Positions 41,740 through 50,882 are shown, numbered from the stretch's first letter. The stretch is 64,000 nucleotides of DNA from Bacillus_AB infantis_B (GCF_008180445.1 NZ_VTER01000009.1:62001-126000), one strand, 5' to 3'. A program made the numbers and translations. The notes: generated by a model from the sequence alone, not told the origin.

Positions 41740-44700
41740 TCAGACGTTCAATATCTCCCGGATATCATCCTCCGTGAGCATACCCGCGCTTTTTCCGCCA
41801 GGCTCGATGACCTCTTCAATGAGATTCCGTTTCTTATCCTGCAATTCGTTCATTTTCTCCTCAATGGTGCCGCGGGCCAGCAGCTTGATCACCTGCACAT
41901 TATGCCTTTGGCCCATTCTGTAGGCCCGGTCTGCAGCCTGATTCTCGACTGCAGGATTCCACCAGAGATCATAAAGGATGACCGTATCGGCGCCGGTCAG
42001 ATTCAGGCCGGTCCCCCCTGCTTTCAGGGAAATCAGGAAAAAGTCGTGCTCACCGCTGTTGAAGCGCCCGCACAGATTGACCCGCTCCTCAGAGGGAGTC
42101 TGTCCATCCAGGTAGAAAAAGCCGATGCCCTGCCTGGCCAATTCCCTTCCGATCATATCGAGCATTTTCGTGAATTGGGAAAAGATCAGCACCCGCCTGC
42201 CGGACAAACGCGATTCTTTAATGATCTGCAGCAGCTGCTCATATTTCGCAGAGCTTCCCTTATAGCCGTCCACGAAAAGGGCCGGATGGCAGCAGATCTG
42301 CCTCAGCCTGGTGAGTCCGGCAAGGATCCTGATCTTGTTTTTTCGGAGCGTATCTTTGTCCAGATGCTTGAGTGTGTCATGGCGGAGCTTGGCCAGATAG
42401 GCGGCATACAGCTTTTTCTGATCCGGCAGCAGCTCGGCTGACTCAAGGTATTCCGTTTTTTCCGGAAGCTCCGAAAGCACATCCGACTTTAATCTCCTGA
42501 GAAGGAAAAGACTGGTCCTCCTGCTGATTGTTTTCCTGTCGAGAAAGCTGAACTCGCGGAGCCCCTGGAAGAGCTCCGGGAAGATCACATGAAAAATCGA
42601 CCATAGTTCCTCCAGAGAATTTTCAATCGGTGTCCCTGTAAGGGCGAACCGGTTTCCTGCCTGGATCTTTTTAACCGTCCTTGCCGTTTGGGTGACAGGA
42701 TTTTTAAACGCCTGTGCCTCGTCAAAAAAGACTGTGCTGAAAGGCTGTTTCTCATAGCTGCTGATGTCCTTGCGGAGCAGCGGATAAGACACAATCAGGA
42801 CATCCAGCCCTCCTGCTTCTGCGAGCATCTTCTCCCTTTCAGCTTTGCTGCCGTCCATCACTATGCTCTTGATCTCCGGTGCGAATCTTTCAAATTCACT
42901 CTGCCAGTTATAGGTCAGGGAGGATGGGCATACGATCAGGGCAGGCTGCCGGGTCCTCCTGATTGCCGGAAGCTCGGACAGGATATAGGCGATAGCCTGG
43001 AGCGTCTTTCCCAGACCCATATCATCTGCAAGGATGCCGCCGAAACCATATCCCGCCAATGTTTTCAGCCATTGATAGCCTTGTTTTTGATAGTCGCGCA
43101 GTACAGGCTCAAGGCTTTCAGGTACGGCAAATTGTCGGCTGCCAGGGGTCCGGACCTCCTCGATAAAGTTCCGGAAAGACTCTTCAAAGCTGAATACCTC
43201 CCCCTCCTCCAGTGATCCCATGAGGCGGAGCCCTGGGACCATGGGGACGTTCAGCCCCTCTTCCAAATCCTCATCCTGGGCAGGAATCTCATTCAAAAAC
43301 CGCCTGATTTCATCAAACTCTCTTGATTCAAGGGAGAGCAGCGCCCCATCCCGCAGACGGTAATATTTCCTTTTTTCCTCAAGCGAAGCCAAAAGGCCGC
43401 GAACTTCATGCTCAGGGATCCCATCCATGGCAAATTTGAATTCCAGCCAATTGGTCCGTTCTTTTTTCACTTTAACGGAAATGCGCGGATGAATGCTTTC
43501 CCTGAAGATGCGGTTCCTGATTGCGGTTGTCGCATAGACCTTGACCATCGTCTGAAGCTTTGGAAGCTGCCGGTACAGGAATTCATATTCCAGCTCTTCG
43601 TTCTGGAGATAGTAGCCGCTGTCGGTTCTGGCAAAGCTGCTTTCCTCCATCACTTCGAGGATAGTTCTTTCTTTTTCCTCATCCCTGATCAGAAGGAAAT
43701 CTGTATGGAACTCCTTCTCCTCAAGCGGATTAAAGACGACATTGTCATACTGAAACTCGAGGCTCGCCAGGAGCCTGTTTTTCAGGCGGTCCAAGTAGAG
43801 TTTGGCTGTCAGCGGCGACTGGATGAGCTGAGTCTTGATTCCGCCCGGGAGATGCACTTCTCCGAGCTTTTTCAATCCTGGTACGACCTTTTCCAGCATA
43901 AAGCCGACCTGATCCTTTTGGATGGGAATCCGGTCCGTTCCTGAAGCAGCGAGCATCCCCTTCAGGTCTGCCAGGCGCTTGCAGTCATCATTTTCAAGCT
44001 GATAGATCATACCCCTGTATAAGACAGACTGATATGCCTGCAGAATTAAGATTTTGCCCATGCCTTTCACCACAAGCCGGCCGCCTTTATTTTCGTCCAG
44101 CTCAAAACGGAACGTTAATGGCAGCTGCTCTTCCGGCACGCTGATGCCTTCGTATACATGCCCGCCATTTTTGAGCTGTACCTTCGGGGCAGCTGTTAAA
44201 AGGGAGAGAAGCCGCCTCCAGGAGGTAGGCGGGATCAGCAGGATAGACGCGTCAGCTTCTAAAGTCTGTCCTTCTTTATGGGCCTGCTCATCCTCAATGA
44301 TCCGCATCAGCTCCTGGAGAACAGCATCATCTTCATTCCGGAAATAATGCCCGGCAGGTTCGTATGTAAAGAAGGGGGAAACTGCACTTTGGCTTCTTTC
44401 TTTTACATCCTTAAGGAATTTCCTAATGTCCCTGACCGGGTGCATAGCTATGCTGGCTTCCATTCCAAGCATGGTGCTTCCATCCGCAAGAGATATCGGC
44501 ATGCATGTAAAGCAGGCTTCTGCAGGCTGCCTGTTCTCGAAGTGCAGCTGTTCCCCGCTTGAGCGGGAAGGCTCTTTTTCAAAAATCGTCAGCAGCCCTT
44601 CTGCCAGCGACTCATGCCCCGCTCCTTCCACATCCATCAATGGGGCTGTGCCATTTTTCTGATGATCAAGTATCGCCAGCAGGACGGCGGCAATATGCTG

Positions 44701-44937
44701 GCAGTCTGTTTTAACCGAAGCAAGCCTGGGACAGCTGCAATCCGCATGATAGCCGCCTTTCCCGTCCCCCTGGATCGTCACATGGAAATCCTCCGCGGCC
44801 ATTACATCTGCCTCGCAGTATTCCGGCTCATACCGGCTGAATACTACCTTTTTGGAACGGAAAAAAGTATCTCCTTTCCTAAAAGAAACCAGCCCGCATG
44901 CCTCTTTTATTTTTTTGCTGTCCAATTGAATGTTCAA
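41740..44937 (-). CDS. SWIM-domain Snf2/Rad54 family DNA helicase-like ATPase
   Basis: The 1065-residue product has an N-terminal SWIM zinc finger (C67, C69, C79, H81 in CSCPRLASVKTDCQH), a Snf2-helicase-associated region, and the two RecA-like lobes: motif I ADDMGLGKT (about 637-645), motif II DEAQ (about 739), LTGTPIENSLEELWS, and C-terminal motifs LIFSQFTKML, SLKAGGTGLNLTGADTVI and QAADRAYRMGQ. Such ATPases translocate on double-stranded DNA and remodel protein-DNA complexes; the bacterial role is unclear. The start is TTG 44937 with GAGGGGATATAG upstream. It is complete, with no frameshift. Confidence 0.93.
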   Translation of the reverse strand: MNIQLDSKKIKEACGLVSFRKGDTFFRSKKVVFSRYEPEYCEADVMAAEDFHVTIQGDGKGGYHADCSCPRLASVKTDCQHIAAVLLAILDHQKNGTAPLMDVEGAGHESLAEGLLTIFEKEPSRSSGEQLHFENRQPAEACFTCMPISLADGSTMLGMEASIAMHPVRDIRKFLKDVKERSQSAVSPFFTYEPAGHYFRNEDDAVLQELMRIIEDEQAHKEGQTLEADASILLIPPTSWRRLLSLLTAAPKVQLKNGGHVYEGISVPEEQLPLTFRFELDENKGGRLVVKGMGKILILQAYQSVLYRGMIYQLENDDCKRLADLKGMLAASGTDRIPIQKDQVGFMLEKVVPGLKKLGEVHLPGGIKTQLIQSPLTAKLYLDRLKNRLLASLEFQYDNVVFNPLEEKEFHTDFLLIRDEEKERTILEVMEESSFARTDSGYYLQNEELEYEFLYRQLPKLQTMVKVYATTAIRNRIFRESIHPRISVKVKKERTNWLEFKFAMDGIPEHEVRGLLASLEEKRKYYRLRDGALLSLESREFDEIRRFLNEIPAQDEDLEEGLNVPMVPGLRLMGSLEEGEVFSFEESFRNFIEEVRTPGSRQFAVPESLEPVLRDYQKQGYQWLKTLAGYGFGGILADDMGLGKTLQAIAYILSELPAIRRTRQPALIVCPSSLTYNWQSEFERFAPEIKSIVMDGSKAEREKMLAEAGGLDVLIVSYPLLRKDISSYEKQPFSTVFFDEAQAFKNPVTQTARTVKKIQAGNRFALTGTPIENSLEELWSIFHVIFPELFQGLREFSFLDRKTISRRTSLFLLRRLKSDVLSELPEKTEYLESAELLPDQKKLYAAYLAKLRHDTLKHLDKDTLRKNKIRILAGLTRLRQICCHPALFVDGYKGSSAKYEQLLQIIKESRLSGRRVLIFSQFTKMLDMIGRELARQGIGFFYLDGQTPSEERVNLCGRFNSGEHDFFLISLKAGGTGLNLTGADTVILYDLWWNPAVENQAADRAYRMGQRHNVQVIKLLARGTIEEKMNELQDKKRNLIEEVIEPGGKSAGMLTEDDIREILNV

Positions 44938-44957
44938 CTATATCCCCTCGTCCATTT

Positions 44958-44978
44958 ATGATAATAAAATTTTATCAT
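44958..44978. promoter_or_regulatory. AT-rich palindrome upstream of the helicase gene
   Basis: ATGATAA and TTATCAT arms flank a 7-base A/T core, 21-41 bp upstream of the helicase start. TATGATA resembles a -10 element on both strands, so it may be a promoter core rather than an operator. Confidence 0.35.
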
Positions 44979-45080
44979 AGAGAAAGGGAAAACCCCATGT
45001 CTCTTTCCTGCCGACCTGCCTGAAAATTGTAAAAATATGCCTGTCTCTGGACAGGAGAAGACATTTTCTGTTATATTGTT

Positions 45081-45101
45081 ATAGTTACTAACGGTAACTA
45101 T
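45081..45101. promoter_or_regulatory. MarR-type operator upstream of marR-MFS operon
   Basis: ATAGTTAC-TAACG-GTAACTAT is an inverted repeat with 8-bp arms and 5-bp spacer, 23-43 bp upstream of the MarR gene start. Size and position fit autoregulation by the encoded MarR protein. Confidence 0.65.
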
Positions 45102-45123
45102 TATTATTGATAACTATATAGAG

Positions 45124-45567
45124 GTGTTTGCCATCAAAACGTTTCAGAAATTCTTTCATCAGCTATTGATGCTCTACCGTCCGTTTGAAAATAAACTTAA
45201 CCAGCTTCTCGCACAGCACCAGCTGCAGCGGGCGCAATGGACGATTTTATATTATATCTCCAATTTTGGCTCAGCCACTCTTGTAGAGCTTTCCCATTAC
45301 CAGGGCGTTGAAAAACCGACCGTCACACGGACGATCACCCGGCTGGAGGAGCTTGGTTTTGTGGAGCAGGTGCCCAGCAAAGACCGCCGCGAAAAAAGGA
45401 TGCAGCTCACAGAGGTCGGCCATAAAGTGTACAGTGAAGTGCGGCTGACCATTGATGAATTTGAGCAGAGAATCCTTAAAGGCTTTACAGAAGAAGAACA
45501 GCTTGAAGCCATCCGCCTCATGGAAGGCATACGCAGCAACTTAATGGAACAGGGGGAAACACATTGA
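45124..45567 (+). CDS. MarR family transcriptional regulator
   Basis: The 147-residue product has the MarR winged HTH: AQWTILYYISNFGSATLVELSHYQGVEKPTVTRTITRLEELGFVEQVPSKDRREKRMQLTEVGHK. GTG 45124 is the only canonical start near the gene's beginning, but no binding site precedes it; GAGGTG (45121-45126) would instead suit an ATC at 45133. The gene overlaps the MFS gene by 4 bp and should repress the pair through the palindrome at 45081-45101. The layout recalls B. subtilis ywoH-ywoG. Confidence 0.9.
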   Translation: MFAIKTFQKFFHQLLMLYRPFENKLNQLLAQHQLQRAQWTILYYISNFGSATLVELSHYQGVEKPTVTRTITRLEELGFVEQVPSKDRREKRMQLTEVGHKVYSEVRLTIDEFEQRILKGFTEEEQLEAIRLMEGIRSNLMEQGETH

Positions 45568-46763
45568 ACAGCTCAGAAGCAAAACTTTGGACGAAGGACT
45601 TCATCGTTGTATCCTCCATCAACTTTTTTTTAACACTTGTCTTTTACTTGCTGATGGTCACCATCTCTGTCTATGCCGTCAATGAATATGATGCATCGAC
45701 AAGCGAGGCCGGACTAGTAACAGGGATCTTTATTATCGGGACACTCATCGGCAGGCTGTTCATCGGGCGCTATATCGATCTGGTCGGCCGCAAGAGAATG
45801 CTGTTCATTGGACTGGTTTTCTTTACGCTGACGACTCTTTTATATTTTGTCCATGCCGGGGTTGCCTTTCTTCTGGCCAACCGCTTTGTTCACGGAATCA
45901 CGCTTGGCATGGCCAGCACCGCTACAGGTACAATTGTTGCGCAGATCATTCCGGCAGCCAGGAAAGGCGAAGGGATCGGCTACTATAGCATGAGCGCGAC
46001 ACTGGCAACAGCGGTAGGACCGTTCATCGGGATTTATATGAGCCAGCATACAAGCTTTGAAATGATTTTCAGCTTTTGCCTGGCATTGGGAATCATAAGT
46101 CTGGCGACCGCCTTTCTTGTCACTGTCCCGCCTGTCACAGGCTCTCCGAAGAGCGCAGAAGCAAAAGGCTTCAGGGTTTCGGACTTTGTGGAACCAAAAG
46201 CGCTGCCGATTGCGGTCATCACCCTGGCAATCGCATTTTGTTATTCCAGCGTCCTTTCTTTCATCAATTTCTATGCGATGGAGCTTGATCTTGTGGACGC
46301 TGCAAGCTTCTTCTTTATCGTCTATGCAGTCGCCGTCCTGCTGTCCCGTCCGTTTACAGGGCGCCTGATGGACCTGAAGGGCGCCAACTATATCATGTAT
46401 CCGGCATTCATCCTGTTCGCAGCCGGCATGATCCTGTTAAGCACAGCAGGGTCAAGCTTTGTCCTGCTATTATCAGGTGTACTGATCGGCCTTGGATTCG
46501 GTAATATGCAGTCAAGCACACAGGCGATCGCCGTCAAACTGACGGCTCCGCACAGGCTGGGGCTTGCCACATCGACTTTCTTTATTTTCCTTGATGCCGG
46601 CCTTGGATTCGGCCCATACCTGCTTGGCCTCGTCATTCCCATAACAGGCTACAGCTCCCTGTATATCATGATGGGTGCACTGATCCTTTTGTCTGCTGTG
46701 CTGTATTATTTCCTGCATGGCAGGAAAGATCATGCTTTACGGTCAGCTGCTGATGCAGTGTAG
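45564..46763 (+). CDS. MFS transporter, 12 TM drug efflux-like
   Basis: The 399-residue product has 12 predicted helices with motif A GRLFIGRYIDLVGRKRMLF and a second, related loop RPFTGRLMDLKG in the C-terminal half, as in 12-helix exporters of the DHA1 group. Co-transcription with MarR suggests induction by its substrate, probably a toxic small molecule. AGGGGGAAACA precedes the start inside the marR gene. Confidence 0.88.
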   Translation: MNSSEAKLWTKDFIVVSSINFFLTLVFYLLMVTISVYAVNEYDASTSEAGLVTGIFIIGTLIGRLFIGRYIDLVGRKRMLFIGLVFFTLTTLLYFVHAGVAFLLANRFVHGITLGMASTATGTIVAQIIPAARKGEGIGYYSMSATLATAVGPFIGIYMSQHTSFEMIFSFCLALGIISLATAFLVTVPPVTGSPKSAEAKGFRVSDFVEPKALPIAVITLAIAFCYSSVLSFINFYAMELDLVDAASFFFIVYAVAVLLSRPFTGRLMDLKGANYIMYPAFILFAAGMILLSTAGSSFVLLLSGVLIGLGFGNMQSSTQAIAVKLTAPHRLGLATSTFFIFLDAGLGFGPYLLGLVIPITGYSSLYIMMGALILLSAVLYYFLHGRKDHALRSAADAV

Positions 46764-46768
46764 TTAGA

Positions 46769-46807
46769 AAAGGGGTATCCTTCAGATGCGAGGATACTCC
46801 TTTTTTT
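46769..46807 (+). terminator. Terminator of the marR-MFS operon
   Basis: GGGGTATCC and GGATACTCC form the stem with one G-U pair; a run of Ts follows from 46801. Confidence 0.85.
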
Positions 46808-46948
46808 AGATGTTTGACATGTCAGACTCACAAAATAACTTTCAATATTTTTGCTTAAAGCAAGAAGTTTTTGTAAACCCATTCATTAAATTTCAATTCT
46901 GTAGTATCTTTAGAGAAACGAAATAATCAGAAACGTGAGGCTGCAGAT

Positions 46949-48157
46949 ATGTGGAAAAATAAGAACGTGTGGATTTTACTGACAGGGGAGTTCATTGCAG
47001 GGCTCGGCCTGTGGCTCGGAATCATCGGCAACCTTGAATTTATGCAGGAAAAGGTAGCTTCAGATTTCCTGAAGTCTCTTATTCTTGCAGCAGGCCTGCT
47101 TGCCGGCCTTGCGGTTGGTCCCGCAGCCGGCAGGATTACGGATCAGGCAAGCAAGAAAACCGTCATGCTTGTTTCCGGCTTCGCCCGCTCTGTGAGCGTT
47201 GTATTTATGCTGATCGCCATCCACACCGGCTCAGTCTGGTGGATGGTCGTCTTCCTCGTCTTCCTGCAGATATCGGCGGCATTCTATTTCCCTGCCCTAC
47301 AGGCAGCCATCCCGATGGTGGTAGGCGAGAAAGATCTATTGCAGCTGAACGGAGTGTACATGAATGTATCAACCCTTTCGCGTGTGCTCGGAACTGCCGT
47401 TGCAGGGGTATTTCTGGTCATTATGTCTTTATCCATGCTGTATCTTTTGTCCCTCGCTGCCTATCTGGGCTTGTTCATTCTCACCTGCTTCCTTAGCTTT
47501 GAAGAGAAGAAGGAGCTGAAAAAGCAGGAAGATGCCAAACAGAAGCCCGCAGGATTTTCCGAGGTCTTTCCCGTCATCAAGGGGCTGCCAATTGTGTTTA
47601 TGACACTCGTGCTGACGCTTGTCCCGCTTTTATTCCTCGGCGGATTCAACCTGATGGTCATCAATATCAGCGAGCTTCAGGACAGCTCGGCCATTAAAGG
47701 GTGGATTTATACTGCTGAGGGAGTTGCCTTCATGCTTGGCGCCTTTGCGGTGAAAAAGATCAGCGGCAAAAGCTCGCCATACAGCATCCTGTTTTTCTTT
47801 TCCTTTATCATCGGCATATCGCAGCTGATCCTTTATTTTGCTGATATACCTGTTCTGTCTGTCCTGGCATTCCTGATCTTCGGTTTTGCGGTCGGCTGCT
47901 TCTTCCCGACTGCAGCCACCATCTTCCAGACACGGGTGCCAAAGGATTTCCACGGCCGCTTTTTCTCTTTCCGGAACATGCTCGACCGCCTGGTCTTCCA
48001 GATTGTCCTCCTTATGACCGGCTTCCTGCTTGATGCGGTCGGCCTGCAGTATATGAGCGTCATCTTCGGAGCCTTGTCCCTGATCATGACATGCGCCTTT
48101 TACTTGAAGTTCAAGAGCCTGAAAAACGGGATGGAGCTGGCTGAGAAAGCCGGATAA
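46949..48157 (+). CDS. MFS transporter
   Basis: The 402-residue product has about 12 helices and a motif-A-like loop (GPAAGRITDQASKKTVML). It resembles the enterobactin-exporter/DHA3-type MFS proteins of Firmicutes; the substrate is unknown. GTGAGG precedes the ATG. It is a single-gene unit with its own terminator and no adjacent regulator. Confidence 0.85.
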   Translation: MWKNKNVWILLTGEFIAGLGLWLGIIGNLEFMQEKVASDFLKSLILAAGLLAGLAVGPAAGRITDQASKKTVMLVSGFARSVSVVFMLIAIHTGSVWWMVVFLVFLQISAAFYFPALQAAIPMVVGEKDLLQLNGVYMNVSTLSRVLGTAVAGVFLVIMSLSMLYLLSLAAYLGLFILTCFLSFEEKKELKKQEDAKQKPAGFSEVFPVIKGLPIVFMTLVLTLVPLLFLGGFNLMVINISELQDSSAIKGWIYTAEGVAFMLGAFAVKKISGKSSPYSILFFFSFIIGISQLILYFADIPVLSVLAFLIFGFAVGCFFPTAATIFQTRVPKDFHGRFFSFRNMLDRLVFQIVLLMTGFLLDAVGLQYMSVIFGALSLIMTCAFYLKFKSLKNGMELAEKAG

Positions 48158-48161
48158 ATAG

Positions 48162-48189
48162 AAAACGGCACCTGGATGGGTGCCGTTTT
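48162..48189. terminator. Bidirectional terminator
   Basis: AAAACGGCACC and GGTGCCGTTTT pair perfectly over a 6-base loop, serving the MFS gene on the plus strand and the hypothetical gene on the minus strand. Confidence 0.85.
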
Positions 48190-48206
48190 CTTGTTTCTTC
48201 TTATTA

Positions 48207-49067
48207 CTATGCTATACTCCCGCCATGCATGGAAAACAGATAGAAATCTCCCTCGTCAGCCAAGGTCCATCCGTCGAAAAAAGAACTTGCATGGAATAAA
48301 TCCAGGAACAGGTCCCCGCACTGTACAATAAGAAACGGACACTGCTCCAGCAGCCTGACATCCTCAATTCTTTTGCCGGCCAGAAGTTCTTTGACAGACT
48401 TCCATTCTCTTGAATTTGAGCGTATATCTGTTTCTCCCAGCAGAATCCCATCTGCCTTTCGTATCCTCCAGGGACACTCGATACTGAGATATCCCTTCTC
48501 AAATTCAATTATAAATTGACCTTCTGTCTCGACTTTAGTAATTTCCTGCCCGATGAATTCCCCGAAAGATATTTTGCTGAATTTAGTATGCCAGAGCCTC
48601 CTGGCGTTTGTAATGATCAGTTCATGGATTTTATCCATGTTATAGCCAGGGAGATTATCACCGAACTCAAAGTCATCAATGGCATCGCTGACCTCCTGCC
48701 AATCCATCTGTTCCTCTGATAAGCCATTTCGCACCGTACAGATATAAATCTCTTTAACCCTTTCAATGGCATTCTCTTCAGGCATCAATAACTTTGCATG
48801 CAGCTGCTTTAGATGGTATTCAAGGCACTCTTCTTCAGGAGGAGCTTCATATCCAACACTTTTCATTGCATCCGCAAACATGCTTTCCACTTCAAATAAA
48901 TTTAAGGGTGCCCTCATCCCGGCGAGCTTCTTGATCTCTCGTGTATCCAGCGCCAGGCAGCCGCTGGCCCACTCAATATAATCCTCCGCCTGCACCGTTT
49001 CATTGTATTTTTTATAGTACAATTCAAACAAATCGATTGAAACCGCCCCTCTCCTCTTATCTCCCAT
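48207..49067 (-). CDS. Hypothetical protein, two-part, unknown
   Basis: The 286-residue product is not recognised. The N-terminal part (about 1-165) is helical and acidic with WASGCLALDTREIKKLAGMRAPLNLFEVESMFADAM. The C-terminal part (about 185-286) is beta-rich with LSIECPWRIRKADGILLGETD and LFLDLFHASSFFDGWTLADEG, a pattern I associate with small immunity- or DUF-type proteins of Bacilli. No signal peptide or TM. The ATG lacks a good ribosome binding site, so the true start may be further in. Confidence 0.6.
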   Translation of the reverse strand: MGDKRRGAVSIDLFELYYKKYNETVQAEDYIEWASGCLALDTREIKKLAGMRAPLNLFEVESMFADAMKSVGYEAPPEEECLEYHLKQLHAKLLMPEENAIERVKEIYICTVRNGLSEEQMDWQEVSDAIDDFEFGDNLPGYNMDKIHELIITNARRLWHTKFSKISFGEFIGQEITKVETEGQFIIEFEKGYLSIECPWRIRKADGILLGETDIRSNSREWKSVKELLAGKRIEDVRLLEQCPFLIVQCGDLFLDLFHASSFFDGWTLADEGDFYLFSMHGGSIA

Positions 49068-49100
49068 TTACATTTATTATAGTGCCAGCGGCGAATGTAT

Positions 49101-49145
49101 GGAGAGATTTTCTCTGCTCAGCACCAAGCTGAGGTAAATCTCTCC
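49101..49145. terminator. Long two-stem hairpin after the anti-sigma gene
   Basis: GGAGAGATTT (49101-49110) pairs with AAATCTCTCC (49136-49145); inside, CTCAGC pairs with GCTGAG. It directly abuts the stop of the minus-strand anti-sigma gene. A T-rich tract follows on the plus strand but not the minus strand, so its polarity is unclear. Confidence 0.55.
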
Positions 49146-49146
49146 T

Positions 49147-50310
49147 TCAATTTTTAATTTTTTCTGTATCCAGAAGATACATAGAAATGTCCTCGCCTTC
49201 CCCGTTCACCACAAGCAACCCGTCATCTGTAAACCTCGGTTTGACCAGCCGTTCTTCTACATGCTCAAAGGCTGGCAGGGCCTCTGCACTGTCATCGACG
49301 ATTCTGTACAGCTTGACCGTATTCGAATCTTCTTTTTCAGGTATACTCAAAGCCAGGTAATCTTCGTATACAGCATAGGCATCGAAGGATGGAGCCTTTA
49401 CTTTGTGGACCTCCCCGTCGTCCAGGCTGATGTATGCTAAACCCGGGGACCTCCCCTCATTTGAAAGCTCCGCATAGATTTTGTCATCGGTCAGTGTAAC
49501 ATTGACAGCCTGTTCATAAGGAACTTTGAATTCCCTTTCCTCTTCCCTGCCTTTCAAGTCATAGAGGGTAAAAAGAATATTCTTTTCTTCATTTTCCACA
49601 ATGGTTTCTGGTATGACAATATATCCGTCATTCAGGGAGGCCTGGCTGCTAGTGCCTTCTCCTGTAAGCTCATGTAGATTAGACTGATGCAGTGTCAGCA
49701 AATCCAGCAGTTTATATCCGGTAAACTGATCGTCAGTACCTACAGAAAGATAACTCAACAGATTCCCATAAACCTGATAATCACCAAATAACTCACCTGG
49801 AATTTCTTCAATCTCATGAGTCTGCCGGTTCAAAGCATAACCTTTGACCTGGGTGTCCCACACTAGCCAATCTCCATTCACCGCAAATTCATACAAACCT
49901 GCCCCCTCTTCCGGCTTGACCAGCGTCTCGGTTGTTTTCGTTTCCTTATTGAAGGAATAGAACCCTTTTCCGTCTGTGTAGACCAGTTCTTTCGTTTCCT
50001 CTACATATTGGGAGTTGACTAAAGAAGGATAGTTTGCATCTGGAACCGTCACTTTTTCTAAAGTGTCGTCAAGCTGCTGCCGGACTTCACTTTCTTTCAT
50101 CTCTTCCTGGACATAGGGAGCGGCAAGTATGCCCGACAGCCCAAGGATAGCGGCAGCACTGACAAGGGGCAGAATGAGTCTGCTGCTGTGGCGGGGCTTG
50201 CGCTCGAGGCGTTTTGCTGCCTCTGTTAAAATTTTCTGCTTCTGCCTGCCTGACATGGTGATATGGTCTGGGATACTGTCCTCAAGCTCCTGCTTAATAT
50301 TCTTTGGCAT
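49147..50310 (-). CDS. Membrane-anchored probable anti-sigma factor with beta-propeller-like domain
   Basis: The 387-residue product has a cytosolic N-terminus (about 1-44), one TM (about 45-66) and a large extracytoplasmic domain of repeated beta units (YVEETKELVYTDGKGFYSFNKETK, YKLLDLLTLHQSNLHE, IYAELSNEGRSPGLAYISLDDGEVHK), probably a propeller. Its gene overlaps the ECF sigma gene and the anti-sigma role is inferred from that. ATG 50310 follows GGAGGAGATTGAAG. Confidence 0.72.
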   Translation of the reverse strand: MPKNIKQELEDSIPDHITMSGRQKQKILTEAAKRLERKPRHSSRLILPLVSAAAILGLSGILAAPYVQEEMKESEVRQQLDDTLEKVTVPDANYPSLVNSQYVEETKELVYTDGKGFYSFNKETKTTETLVKPEEGAGLYEFAVNGDWLVWDTQVKGYALNRQTHEIEEIPGELFGDYQVYGNLLSYLSVGTDDQFTGYKLLDLLTLHQSNLHELTGEGTSSQASLNDGYIVIPETIVENEEKNILFTLYDLKGREEEREFKVPYEQAVNVTLTDDKIYAELSNEGRSPGLAYISLDDGEVHKVKAPSFDAYAVYEDYLALSIPEKEDSNTVKLYRIVDDSAEALPAFEHVEERLVKPRFTDDGLLVVNGEGEDISMYLLDTEKIKN

Positions 50311-50827
50311 CTTCAATCTCCTCCTCTCCCATTGTCAGCCGAGCCATTTTCCTTCCCCTGGCCAGCCTGGTTTTCACCGTATTGGCCGGGCACTTCAAAA
50401 TATCCCCGATCTCCTTTACAGAAAGCTCTGCATAATAATGGAGCCAAAGGACTTCCTTATATTTGACCGGCAGCCTGTCAATCAGCCGGAAAGTCCAGCT
50501 TTCCTCCTCCCGCCTCAGCACTTCCTCTTCAGGGGTAAAATGGGATGAAGGCATCACACTTTTTCTATTAAAAAAATCTATTTTTCGGAAGGACCAGCTT
50601 TTCAGGTAGTTTTTGCATTCATTCACGGTCATTCTGTATAAATAGGTTTTAACGCTGGACCGGCCTTCGAATTGTTCCAGTTTCAGATAATAGCGGATAT
50701 AGACCTCCTGGATGATATCCTCGGTTTTCGCTTCGTCTTTTACAAAAGCATAAGCGAGCCGGGTCAGGTAATGCCCATATTCATCCATGGCTTCTGTCAG
50801 CAATTGGTCTCTTTCTCTTTTCTCCAA
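50294..50827 (-). CDS. RNA polymerase sigma factor, ECF subfamily
   Basis: The 177-residue product has region 2 (YGHYLTRLAYAFVKDEAKTEDIIQEVYIRYY, SVKTYLYRMTVNECKNYLKSW) and region 4 (PVKYKEVLWLHYYAELSVKEIGDILKCPANTVKTRLARGRKMARL). TTG 50827 is chosen because GGGGGGAAGGAA precedes it; 33 earlier codons are open but lack a site. It overlaps the downstream membrane gene by 17 bp. It is the second ECF module in the window and is not closely similar to the first. Confidence 0.9.
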   Translation of the reverse strand: MEKRERDQLLTEAMDEYGHYLTRLAYAFVKDEAKTEDIIQEVYIRYYLKLEQFEGRSSVKTYLYRMTVNECKNYLKSWSFRKIDFFNRKSVMPSSHFTPEEEVLRREEESWTFRLIDRLPVKYKEVLWLHYYAELSVKEIGDILKCPANTVKTRLARGRKMARLTMGEEEIEDAKEY

Positions 50828-50855
50828 TTCCTTCCCCCCTTCTTCCTGGCAGTTA

Positions 50856-50882
50856 GACAATTCCAAACATGTTCTGGTTTCA
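50856..50882 (-). promoter_or_regulatory. ECF-like promoter upstream of the second sigma gene
   Basis: On the minus strand TGAAAC (complement of 50877-50882), 17 bp, TGTC (50856-50859) matches the ECF -35 exactly and the CGTC -10 at three of four bases. It would place the start about 25 bp before the TTG. Confidence 0.4.

Noticed and set aside
41662..44961. Long plus-strand frames opposite the Snf2 helicase, the longest of 259 codons
   Set aside because: The minus-strand helicase is intact over 1065 codons with all motifs; the opposite frames show no family features.
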